A stretch of DNA of 5,626 bases from Kiritimatiellia bacterium (GTDB lineage: Bacteria > Verrucomicrobiota > Kiritimatiellia > UBA8416 > SLMC01), in contig SLMC01000454.1 in the NCBI GenBank assembly GCA_007133745.1, positions 1 through 5,626 of the forward strand, given 5' to 3'. The notes beneath the pieces are model-generated. The model made no database searches. It was not told the DNA's origin and saw nothing but the letters and a program-made list of their open reading frames with translations. Both the position numbers and the translations under genes were made by a program. The stretch's first letter is position 1; every line of letters starts with the position of its first letter. Positions 1-5,626 of the stretch are shown here, one piece after another.

Positions 1-51
1 ATCATTCTGCGGATCAAGGGGTCGGGCATGGCGGGATTCATGGGGAATTAA
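1..51 (+). CDS. Possible 3' end of an upstream gene (partial, uncertain)
   Basis: Frame 1 from the window edge is open for 16 codons, ending IKGSGMAGFMGN, and stops at TAA 49-51. It lies in the same orientation as the other genes and is followed by a strong hairpin (139-164) that could end its transcript. The fragment is too short to recognise a family. The opposite strand also offers an ATG start at 41 reading off the edge, without a visible Shine-Dalgarno sequence, so the assignment is tentative. Confidence 0.25.
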   Translation: MILRIKGSGMAGFMGN

Positions 52-61
52 GCGGGGAGTA

Positions 62-135
62 TTCAGTGTTCAGGTTTCAGGAAAGATTTTGATTGGCCAC
101 ACCGCTTTGTGCACTCCTGAAACCTGAACACTGAA
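62..135. repeat. Inverted repeat with heptameric arms
   Basis: Positions 62-82 are a perfect 21-nt reverse complement of 115-135, separated by a 32-nt loop (83-114). Each arm is itself a short tandem repeat of period 7. The left arm reads TTCAGTG (62-68), TTCAGGT (69-75), TTCAGGA (76-82). The right side reads CTGAAAC (117-123), CTGAACA (124-130), CTGAAAC (131-137). It is non-coding, lying between the possible upstream stop (51) and the start of the first FHA gene (222). In RNA it would form a stable stem-loop. There is no T-run directly after it, so it is not a standard intrinsic terminator. A dispersed intergenic repeat or MITE-like remnant is the most plausible reading, but copy number elsewhere cannot be judged from one window. 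Confidence 0.85.
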
Positions 136-138
136 ACC

Positions 139-170
139 GGCGCTTGCAGGGTTTTGCAAGCGCCTCTCTT
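139..170 (+). terminator. GC-rich hairpin, possible intrinsic terminator
   Basis: GGCGCTTGCA (139-148) pairs perfectly with TGCAAGCGCC (155-164) around a 6-nt loop (149-154), followed by a weak pyrimidine tract TCTCTT (165-170). The compact stem and short loop fit an intrinsic terminator for transcription arriving from the left. The T-tract is poor, so an RNA-stabilising or attenuating 5'-leader hairpin for the downstream FHA operon is an alternative. The hairpin directly abuts the heptameric inverted repeat. Confidence 0.5.
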
Positions 171-204
171 AATCGGATACACGCAACAAGCATGTATGGC
201 TGTC

Positions 205-211
205 GGAAAGG
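205..211 (+). promoter_or_regulatory. Ribosome binding site deciding the gene 1 start
   Basis: GGAAAGG lies 10 nt before ATG 222. The upstream in-frame starts (ATG 144, inside the terminator-like hairpin, and ATG 192) lack a comparable purine-rich site and would add residues unrelated to an FHA fold, so 222 is preferred. Confidence 0.6.
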
Positions 212-221
212 CGCTAAGACT

Positions 222-1814
222 ATGTGGCGATTGACTGTCGAGATGGAAGGCAAGCGAATCGGTTCCTTTGCCCTGAAGGAAGGCGAGACGGTGGCGGGCC
301 GATCCCGGACTTCGGACATTCAGGTGAATGCGCCGGATATTTCCCGATCCCATGCGAAGATCGTGGTGTCCGGCAACACTGTGACCATCGAAAATTTGGG
401 CAAATCGGGGACGCGACTGGAAGGCGTTCCCGTGGAAGGCGTGTGCGAATGGGCGCCCGGTCGGCGTGTCGTCCTGGGCGCATTGGCCGAGCTGGCGCTT
501 GAACGGGATGAAGGCGAGTCGCCCGCCGATGCCGGTTCCGAACAGGCCGCGATCGGCGGCGGAGATTCGGACGCGGCGGCGGAAACGCACGCCGCCGACG
601 ACCGGACATCGGATGAACCGATCAGCGAAAAAAGCGGCGCGGATGTCACGGGGTCGGGCACGGACGGCGTTGTTCCGCAAGTTGGCGATACGCGCGAGGG
701 GACGGCTGCGTTTCAAACCCGATTGTCCGCGGCCGGACCGGATGGCGAAGGAGGCGGGCATACCCGCGCCATGCAAACGCGAATGGTCAGCCCCGAAGAA
801 TTGGAGGCGCTGCGCGAAATCGAACTGAAGAAAGTCCGCAAGCGCATGGCGATCGGTTTTGCGATCGGACTTCCCGTACTGGCGCTCCTCGTTGTTTTTC
901 GGCCGCGCACGCTGCCGCCGGAAACGGAGATTGTTTGGCCGCGCGACGATTTGAATCGGCCCATTCAATCCGTCGAGCCTGCGCCGGGCGGCGGGGCCGA
1001 CGAGGGCGGATTCGACGTGCTGATTCCTGGCGTCGCCCCACAACGCGTGACATCCATTGAAGGCGGTTTTCGCGCGGAAGCCGCGATCGGCCAAGCCGGC
1101 AGCGTGCCGCTCCGTCTGATTCTTCAGGAACAAACCGACAGACGTTTCGCCCGGATAAGCCGGGAAACCATGGTTGCCGAGTGGATGGAGGAGGCGTTGC
1201 GCGACGGAGAAGTCCTGAGCTTTGATCGGCCTTATGCCCGACTGGGCTTTTACGGGTTCGAGCAGGGCGTGCCTTTTACGCGTGTGCCCTACCAGCGACT
1301 GGAAGGCAAAACCATGTGGCGTGGCGTCGCCTGCCTGTTCCGTCATGGCCAGCGCCGCTACAGCCTGCTGGTCGAAACACCGGCTGCGGAGCGGCTGCGT
1401 GCCGAACGCATGCTGTTCATGCGTTATGTCAAGCCCTCGATCGCCTTCGAGCGTTCGCACTGGGAGGCCGAGGACGATAAGCTGGAGACAGCGACGCTTG
1501 AAGACATGCTGACGCGGATTCGGCGCGATTTGGCCAGAGTCGCGCCCTTGACATGGACTCGGATCGAGAGCCTGTTGAAGTCGGTTCTAGTCAAAGCCGT
1601 CGCCGAGGACGATCCGGCGGCCTATCGAGAAGCTCTGGACATGCTGGTCGATCTGCGCGAACGACAGGCGCGCTGGTTCAACAGTCAGGCCCTGGCTCGC
1701 GACAATGCGCGGGCGCAGGGCGACGAAGCCATGGCCGTGCGCATCGCCGAATTGGCCAAAGCCGTTTTCTCCAATACGGAGGACTACCGCTATTTTCAGG
1801 TGCGGCGCTGGTAG
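222..1814 (+). CDS. Membrane-anchored FHA-domain protein with large C-terminal extracytoplasmic domain
   Basis: This is a 530-aa phosphothreonine-reader protein. Residues 1-93 form an FHA domain that starts at the first residues of the chosen start: Gly-Arg at 26-27, SRSHA at 41-45 and KSGT at 61-64. The usual Asn of the N-G-T motif is Ser62, so binding affinity or specificity may be altered. Residues about 95-205 are an acidic, Gly/Ala/Asp-rich linker, probably disordered, carrying two near-identical motifs, AFQTRL (163-168) and AMQTRM (183-188). A Lys/Arg-rich stretch then precedes a single hydrophobic helix (about 209-226). By the positive-inside rule, the FHA end is cytoplasmic and residues about 229-530 lie outside the cytoplasm. 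That part begins with a Pro/Gly-rich spacer, continues with a mixed alpha/beta region (about 270-412, faintly like MOG1/PsbP or DcrB folds; unproven) and ends in charged helices (about 415-530). The stop is 15 nt before gene 2, indicating an operon. The topology recalls YscD/CdsD-type secretion ring proteins, but no family assignment is possible beyond FHA. Confidence 0.88.
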   Translation: MWRLTVEMEGKRIGSFALKEGETVAGRSRTSDIQVNAPDISRSHAKIVVSGNTVTIENLGKSGTRLEGVPVEGVCEWAPGRRVVLGALAELALERDEGESPADAGSEQAAIGGGDSDAAAETHAADDRTSDEPISEKSGADVTGSGTDGVVPQVGDTREGTAAFQTRLSAAGPDGEGGGHTRAMQTRMVSPEELEALREIELKKVRKRMAIGFAIGLPVLALLVVFRPRTLPPETEIVWPRDDLNRPIQSVEPAPGGGADEGGFDVLIPGVAPQRVTSIEGGFRAEAAIGQAGSVPLRLILQEQTDRRFARISRETMVAEWMEEALRDGEVLSFDRPYARLGFYGFEQGVPFTRVPYQRLEGKTMWRGVACLFRHGQRRYSLLVETPAAERLRAERMLFMRYVKPSIAFERSHWEAEDDKLETATLEDMLTRIRRDLARVAPLTWTRIESLLKSVLVKAVAEDDPAAYREALDMLVDLRERQARWFNSQALARDNARAQGDEAMAVRIAELAKAVFSNTEDYRYFQVRRW

Positions 1815-1829
1815 GCAGGAGAATTCGAA

Positions 1830-4106
1830 ATGCTAGTCAGGCTTGAATACGAAGGGCGAACCCTGCACGAAATTTCGCTGGAGGACGTGACCGACGAGAT
1901 TGCGATCGGGCGCAGCAAAGATTGCGCATGGCAGGTGTCCGGCAAAGATCCGGTGGTCAGTTCGCGCCATGCGGAGCTTTTTCGCAAGGGAAAATCCCTG
2001 TGGATTCGCGATCTGCAAAGCAAAAACGGCACGTTTTTCCGGGGCAGGAAGATCGAGAAGCGGCGCTTGAAGCCGGGCGACCAAGTCGGGATCGGAAATC
2101 ATACGCTGCTGGCTGAAAAGAAAACCGAACGCGCGGCGGGTCGCGCGGCATCGGAATTGCGGGTGTTGACCGGAAAGTCGAGAGGGCACAAGCAGCCTTT
2201 GCTCCCGCCGTCCCTGACCATAGGTTCGGATCCGGTTTGCGGGTTGGCGCTGCTCGACACGCTGGTCTCGAAACGGCATGCCGAAATCGGCGTCAAAGAA
2301 GACGGCAGTTGCTGGATTCGCGATTTGGGCAGCAAGAACGGCACCATGGTGAACGGGTTGCCGCTGCGCGAGGACAAGGAACGGCTCTTGAAAAATGGCG
2401 ATCGGATCGGGATCGCGCATTTGGAAATCGAGTTTCACGACGGCGACTCGCGCCGATCGGGTTCGCAAGCCTGGTTACGGCTCGGCATCGCGGCGGCGAC
2501 GCTTGGGGCGGCGTTGGCGCTGTATGGCGCCTGGATGATGATGAAGCCGTCCTCGGAGACTTATCTGAATCGCGCCCGCAGCTTGGCGGCGCTGGAAGAT
2601 TTCGAGGCGGCGCGCCAAATTCTGGAAAGCGCGGAAACCGCGCGCGGCGCCGCAACGTTCCATGCGCACAGACAGGATTTGCGGCGGCGGATTTCCGTAT
2701 GGGAAAATACGGCTCGGCAATGGGTTGCCGCTCGGGCGGCTCTGGAACGGGGCGACTGGGTGGAGTCGACCCGTCGGCTCGGCGCCTTGCAGTCCGAGCG
2801 CATGGAGGCCTGGGACTGGAACGAACGCGGCGTATCCGAACGGGCTGCGGCCGCTCTAGCCAAGACCATGCTGGACGCGCGCCTGCGAGCCGTGGGCTCG
2901 CTACGGCGCGACGACGCAACCGTTGACGCCCTGAAAAAGGATCGGATCCAGGTCCAGGCCATGCTCGACTCCACCCGGACAGGCCGGCCTGCCTTTCTGG
3001 AGAAACTCGCGGCCGAACTTGAGGCAACCGATACGGCGCTGGAGGCCGCCCTGAAGGAGAGCCTGGCGCTGGACACGGCCCTCGAGAAGCTGCGCGAGCC
3101 GTTTCCGCCCTATCAGGAGATCGTAACCACCCTCGAAACCATAGTCGAGCATGCGGACGGCGCCGTCAAGCGGCGGGCGACTCAAGTCCTGGAGCCGATC
3201 CAGGGATTGGCCCGCGCTTTCGGAGCGCTCCATGCCATGGCCGATTTGACGCGCGCCATGGCGTTCGACAAACTGGATGGCGCGCCCTTCGCGTTGCCGT
3301 CCCCGGAAGCCTGCGCGGTGGACATCCGCGTTTCCAATGCGCGCGGCGCTCTCGAAAGAATTCACGACCAATTGCGCGCCGCCGCCGCGCAGACCGCGCA
3401 TACCCATAGGACCGTTCGCAACCTCATGGGCGGCGACACCTCGGTTCTGCCAGGGTTGGACATGCTCGAAAACAACGATACCCTAAACAAGGTTTTCGCC
3501 TGCGATACGCTCCAATTCGAAATACCCCGCCGGACACGATCGAATCCGGTTGGAGAATACGACCGCCTGCTGGGCGTCGAGGAGTTTTACATGCAGATCA
3601 GAACGCTTCCCGAAAAAATGGATCCGACCATGGCGCTCGGATGGCCGTTCCCCTCCTTGTTGACGCGCACCGAGGAGACCTTCCGGAAAATCAGGGAACT
3701 GGACGCGTTCTTGAACGAACCGGCCAACCGTTGGCTGCTGGGCGGGCGGCTGGCGGATGAAATGAACCGCTTGAAAGGGTTTTTGGGCCGGGGCGACGCG
3801 ATCGTGTCCGCCATGCTGCAGGAAGCCGCACGACGGCAGGGACGGGAACGGCTGATTGCCGGAGGTATAGCCATGAAGCTGGCGCCGGACCCCGCCGCGC
3901 TGACCGTTGGGGAAACGCCTCTGGTCCGATGGCTTGCGGGCGAGATGAGGACGCTGCGCGAAACGCTGGCGGAAATGAATAACGCGTACCGGCGAGCCGC
4001 GCCTGCCCGGCAAATCGAGCTGCGCGCCGCTATGCTCAAGACGGGGCTGCCGGGCGACCCGATGCTGCGAGGCATGTGGGTCATGCAATCCTCGTCCCGA
4101 CAATAG
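1830..4106 (+). CDS. Tandem-FHA single-pass membrane protein with helical TPR-like domain
   Basis: The protein has 758 aa. The start ATG has AGGAG (1817-1821) 8 nt upstream. FHA domain 1 (about 1-97) is canonical: Gly27-Arg28, SSRHA 44-48 and SKNGT 64-68. FHA domain 2 (about 108-204) has SKRHA 147-151 and SKNGT 168-172, but Gly132-Ser133 replaces Gly-Arg, losing an arginine that commonly contacts phosphate in FHA domains. A hydrophobic helix follows (about 215-238), with Arg208-Arg209 before it and Lys239 after it. The remaining 520 residues are almost wholly helical and rich in Ala, Arg, Glu and Leu. Two segments (245-268 and 298-321) have a TPR-like pattern (AxxxLExxDxxxAxxxL). A non-helical stretch around 532-580 separates the helical blocks. 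FHA domains should face the cytoplasm and the helical domain the periplasm or outside, where it could act as a protein-protein scaffold. I do not recognise a family for the C-terminal domain. It is very likely co-transcribed with the preceding FHA gene. Confidence 0.9.
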   Translation: MLVRLEYEGRTLHEISLEDVTDEIAIGRSKDCAWQVSGKDPVVSSRHAELFRKGKSLWIRDLQSKNGTFFRGRKIEKRRLKPGDQVGIGNHTLLAEKKTERAAGRAASELRVLTGKSRGHKQPLLPPSLTIGSDPVCGLALLDTLVSKRHAEIGVKEDGSCWIRDLGSKNGTMVNGLPLREDKERLLKNGDRIGIAHLEIEFHDGDSRRSGSQAWLRLGIAAATLGAALALYGAWMMMKPSSETYLNRARSLAALEDFEAARQILESAETARGAATFHAHRQDLRRRISVWENTARQWVAARAALERGDWVESTRRLGALQSERMEAWDWNERGVSERAAAALAKTMLDARLRAVGSLRRDDATVDALKKDRIQVQAMLDSTRTGRPAFLEKLAAELEATDTALEAALKESLALDTALEKLREPFPPYQEIVTTLETIVEHADGAVKRRATQVLEPIQGLARAFGALHAMADLTRAMAFDKLDGAPFALPSPEACAVDIRVSNARGALERIHDQLRAAAAQTAHTHRTVRNLMGGDTSVLPGLDMLENNDTLNKVFACDTLQFEIPRRTRSNPVGEYDRLLGVEEFYMQIRTLPEKMDPTMALGWPFPSLLTRTEETFRKIRELDAFLNEPANRWLLGGRLADEMNRLKGFLGRGDAIVSAMLQEAARRQGRERLIAGGIAMKLAPDPAALTVGETPLVRWLAGEMRTLRETLAEMNNAYRRAAPARQIELRAAMLKTGLPGDPMLRGMWVMQSSSRQ

Positions 4107-4130
4107 GGGCGGCGAAATCACTCTCATCCC

Positions 4131-4293
4131 ATGGAACGATGGAAGGTTGAAATAATGATAGAAGGCCAAAACGGATATCTCGCACACGGGGGAAAATGCA
4201 GCGCAAGATGGGCTCAATGCCTGACGCTTAAAATGCAACCCACTGATTTTCAATGGTCTTCATCATTCCGTCATTCCAACATTCCGCATTCCC
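4131..4293. repeat. Two facing blocks of degenerate octamer repeats
   Basis: The left block has period 8: GGAACGAT (4133-4140), GGAAGGTT (4141-4148), then the decayed GAAATAAT (4149-4156). The right block has CATTCC at 4264, 4272, 4280 and 4287 (spacing 8, 8, 7), which on the other strand reads as GGAATG-type octamers. The two blocks therefore carry the same GGAA-led octamer family in opposite orientation, enclosing about 107 nt of unremarkable sequence that contains a direct repeat AAAATGCA (4193-4200 and 4230-4237). The element sits wholly in the gap between the tandem-FHA gene and the phosphatase gene. No convincing terminator or small gene is visible in it. Confidence 0.6.
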
Positions 4294-4319
4294 GCCGCGT
4301 CCGTGCGCCGCAGTTTATG

Positions 4320-4347
4320 TTGACACGGTCTTATCACGAGATACCAT
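4320..4347 (+). promoter_or_regulatory. Candidate sigma70-type promoter for the phosphatase-kinase unit
   Basis: A perfect -35 hexamer TTGACA (4320-4325) is followed 16 nt later by TACCAT (4342-4347), which matches the -10 consensus at 4 of 6 positions. Transcription would begin near 4354, giving a short leader before the ATG at 4378. A separate promoter here fits the 271-nt gap that separates this gene from the FHA pair. Confidence 0.45.
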
Positions 4348-4363
4348 GCTGTTTTGGGTTTTC

Positions 4364-4369
4364 AAGGAG
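4364..4369 (+). promoter_or_regulatory. Ribosome binding site deciding the PP2C start
   Basis: AAGGAG lies 8 nt before ATG 4378. The open frame extends upstream to a TTG at 4354, but that start would place this strong Shine-Dalgarno sequence inside the coding region, so 4378 is preferred. Confidence 0.75.
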
Positions 4370-4377
4370 CTACGGGT

Positions 4378-5400
4378 ATGGACAAGGATAATGCGCTTTT
4401 CGAATATTTGGAGTCGGCCGACGCTTCGGATGTCGGGCGCCGACGCAGGCGCAACGAGGATTCCGTCGCGCGGATTCATGCCCAAGGCGTTTTTTGCGTG
4501 GCGGACGGCATGGGCGGCGAAGATTCCGGCGACGTGGCCAGTCAGGCGACGGTACGCGAGGTGACCGAGGCCATGAATGGCCTGACCGATCCGAGCGTCA
4601 GGGCCAGCGCGGAAAAAAAGGGCCAAGCGCTCGACCGCGCCCTGCACGATGCCAGCGAATGGATTCGCAAGCGGGCCGAGGATCAGGGCCGGGGCATTTC
4701 CGGATCCACCGTGGTTGCGCTGGCGTTCGACGCCTTTGCTCCTGTCCGTGCCGTCGCCGTGCACGCGGGCGACAGCCGCATCTACCGGTTGAGAAAGAAC
4801 GCGCTGACTCAAATCACACGCGATCACTCCATGGCCGAGGAGTCCGGTTTGTCCAAAAAGCAGTTGCCCAAGATGTTTCGCGGCATGGTCACGCGCGCCG
4901 TCGGCATTTCCGAGAACCTGCAACTGGCGCATACCGATGTGGACGTTCGCGAAGGCGATCTCTTTCTGCTTTGCTCCGACGGGTTGACCGGCATGCTGTC
5001 CGACAGAAAAATTCGGCGGCGACTCCTCAAAGACGAACGCGCGCCGCTTGACGACTTGGTTGTCGACCTGGTGGCGGACGCCAACCATGCGGGCGGCGAA
5101 GACAACATTTCCGTGATTCTGGTTCGGGTCGGCGCTTTCCCGCCTCCGCCCGCAACGGAGGAAGCCGAACAGGCCGAGAGAGAAACGCGTACGGATGTCG
5201 GCTTGGCCGCTTCGCCATCCGAAAAATCGGCGGCCAACGAAGATTCAGAAAAGGAAACCGCCGATACGGCGCCGCTGAATCCGCCCGCCGCCCCGGATGG
5301 CGCCGAAGCCCGAAACGCCGGGAACGAAACGGCGGAAACCTTGCGTCGGCCGCCGCAGAAGCTCAAAAACCTGACCCGTCTGTTTTTGAAAATAAAATGA
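4378..5400 (+). CDS. PP2C-family serine/threonine protein phosphatase
   Basis: This is a 340-aa metal-dependent (PPM/PP2C) phosphatase that removes phosphate from Ser/Thr of proteins. Family motifs appear in order: RNED (25-28), VADGMGG (41-47), SGST (108-111, in place of the common GTT), HAGDSRIY (129-136), a DHS motif, CSDGLT (199-204) and GGEDNIS (239-245). The metal-binding acidic residues Asp28, Asp43, Asp201 and Asp242 are all present, so the enzyme should be active. The catalytic domain ends at about 254, close to the usual bacterial Stp/PppA size. It is followed by an 85-residue tail rich in Pro, Ala, Glu and Thr, ending in a basic, hydrophobic LKNLTRLFLKIK. There is no transmembrane helix or signal peptide, so it is cytosolic; the basic C-terminus could touch the membrane or a partner (inference). 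The kinase gene starts 33 nt downstream, giving a phosphatase-kinase pair. Its probable substrates are that kinase and the linkers of the FHA proteins. Confidence 0.95.
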   Translation: MDKDNALFEYLESADASDVGRRRRRNEDSVARIHAQGVFCVADGMGGEDSGDVASQATVREVTEAMNGLTDPSVRASAEKKGQALDRALHDASEWIRKRAEDQGRGISGSTVVALAFDAFAPVRAVAVHAGDSRIYRLRKNALTQITRDHSMAEESGLSKKQLPKMFRGMVTRAVGISENLQLAHTDVDVREGDLFLLCSDGLTGMLSDRKIRRRLLKDERAPLDDLVVDLVADANHAGGEDNISVILVRVGAFPPPPATEEAEQAERETRTDVGLAASPSEKSAANEDSEKETADTAPLNPPAAPDGAEARNAGNETAETLRRPPQKLKNLTRLFLKIK

Positions 5401-5419
5401 CGAGGACAAGAAAGCCTAT

Positions 5420-5424
5420 AGGAG
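5420..5424 (+). promoter_or_regulatory. Ribosome binding site deciding the kinase GTG start
   Basis: AGGAG lies 9 nt before GTG 5434. No ATG is placed suitably before the kinase homology begins, so the GTG is taken as the start. Confidence 0.65.
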
Positions 5425-5433
5425 CCTGACAAC

Positions 5434-5626
5434 GTGGCTGAGGACGTTAAAAAGCGATTGGGCGACTACGAGATTCTGGAAGAACTCGGCGGGGGCGCGC
5501 AAGGTAAGATTTTCAAGGCCCGTTGCGTTGTGGATTGCAATCCGCGTTCGCGTCTCGACGAGATTGTGGCCCTGAAGGTCGTACGCCGATTCGGGGACGA
5601 CGACAAAAGCGAAGAGCGTTTCGAGC
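5434..5626 (+). CDS. Hanks-type serine/threonine protein kinase, N-terminus (partial)
   Basis: Only the first 64 codons are inside the window; the frame is open to the edge. After a short charged leader, the kinase fold begins at GDYEILEELGGG. The glycine-rich ATP loop has Gly19, Gly21 and Gly24 in the GxGxxG pattern, with Ile26 where Val is usual. The segment IVALKVV (44-50) places the ATP-anchoring lysine at Lys48. About 14 residues between strands beta2 and beta3 (31-44), including Cys31 and Cys35, form a longer loop than in many bacterial kinases. The catalytic HRD and DFG motifs and any transmembrane or sensor domain lie beyond the window. The GTG start and AGGAG site fit co-translation with the phosphatase upstream. 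It probably phosphorylates threonines read by the FHA proteins encoded nearby (inference from context). Confidence 0.88.
   Translation, partial: MAEDVKKRLGDYEILEELGGGAQGKIFKARCVVDCNPRSRLDEIVALKVVRRFGDDDKSEERFE

Noticed and set aside
1..41. Minus-strand ATG at 41 reading MNPAMPDPLIRRM off the window edge
   Set aside because: It could be the 5' end of a divergent gene, but no Shine-Dalgarno sequence precedes it and the fragment is too short. The + strand reading ending at 51 is slightly preferred, though neither is secure.
62..137. Heptameric repeats as a CRISPR array
   Set aside because: The units are 7 nt, contiguous and without spacers, and there are no cas genes nearby.
154..181. TTGCAA and GATACA as a promoter for the FHA operon
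   Set aside because: TTGCAA lies inside the right arm of the hairpin and the -10 match is weak; it is no better than chance in this region.
63..1460. 465-aa open frame on the minus strand opposite gene 1
   Set aside because: It lies antisense to a gene with clear FHA motifs and a transmembrane helix, its composition is Arg/His/Pro-rich as expected for an antisense shadow in GC-rich DNA, and no domain is visible.
1833..2468. 211-aa minus-strand open frame opposite the tandem FHA domains
   Set aside because: It is antisense to two well-conserved FHA domains and shows no recognisable motif or supporting ribosome binding site.
4193..4237. Direct repeat AAAATGCA (4193-4200 and 4230-4237) as an operator or attachment site
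   Set aside because: Eight nucleotides repeated once in a 271-nt non-coding gap can arise by chance, and no integrase, regulator or duplicated flank supports a function.
4131..4391. 86-codon open frame in the gap before the phosphatase
   Set aside because: It starts inside the octamer repeat, runs through the promoter-like region and into the PP2C start in another frame, and has no ribosome binding site or protein-like composition.

Overview
The window is GC-rich bacterial DNA, dense in codons such as gcg, cgc and ggc. It carries four recognisable protein-coding genes, all on the + strand, and all belong to Ser/Thr phospho-signalling: two membrane-anchored FHA (phosphothreonine-reader) proteins, a PP2C-type phosphatase, and the first 64 codons of a Hanks-type (eukaryotic-like) protein kinase cut by the window end. 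Single-pass FHA proteins with large exported domains, together with PP2C/kinase pairs, suggest a Gram-negative bacterium rich in eukaryotic-like signalling, such as the Planctomycetota/PVC group, Hydrogenedentota-like lineages or Myxococcota. That assignment is inference; nothing in the window fixes the taxon.

Layout. Positions 1-51 may be the last codons of an upstream + strand gene. Positions 52-221 are non-coding and hold two adjacent structured elements: a 21-bp perfect inverted repeat built of heptamers (62-82 / 115-135) and a compact 10-bp GC-rich hairpin (139-164). Gene 1 (222-1814) encodes a 530-aa protein with an N-terminal FHA domain, a disordered acidic linker, one transmembrane helix and a C-terminal domain of about 300 aa. 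Gene 2 (1830-4106) follows after 15 nt, so it is almost certainly co-transcribed. It encodes 758 aa: two FHA domains, one transmembrane helix and a helical, partly TPR-like domain of about 520 aa. A 271-nt gap (4107-4377) contains two blocks of octameric short repeats facing each other in inverted orientation, then a likely promoter. Gene 3 (4378-5400, PP2C phosphatase, 340 aa) and gene 4 (5434 to the end, kinase N-terminus) are 33 nt apart and form a second transcription unit.

How they may work together. The kinase would phosphorylate threonines, the PP2C would remove the phosphate, and three cytoplasmic FHA domains on two membrane proteins would read the mark and pass it to their domains on the far side of the membrane. 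A striking detail is a duplicated A-F/M-Q-T-R-L/M motif, with threonines exactly 20 residues apart, in the cytoplasmic linker of gene 1. These are plausible phosphorylation/docking sites for the FHA domains. The set resembles the threonine-phosphorylation modules (PpkA/PppA/Fha) that control type VI secretion, and the FHA-TM topology resembles YscD/CdsD-type type III secretion ring proteins. No secretion structural gene is visible here, so the output of the module is unknown.
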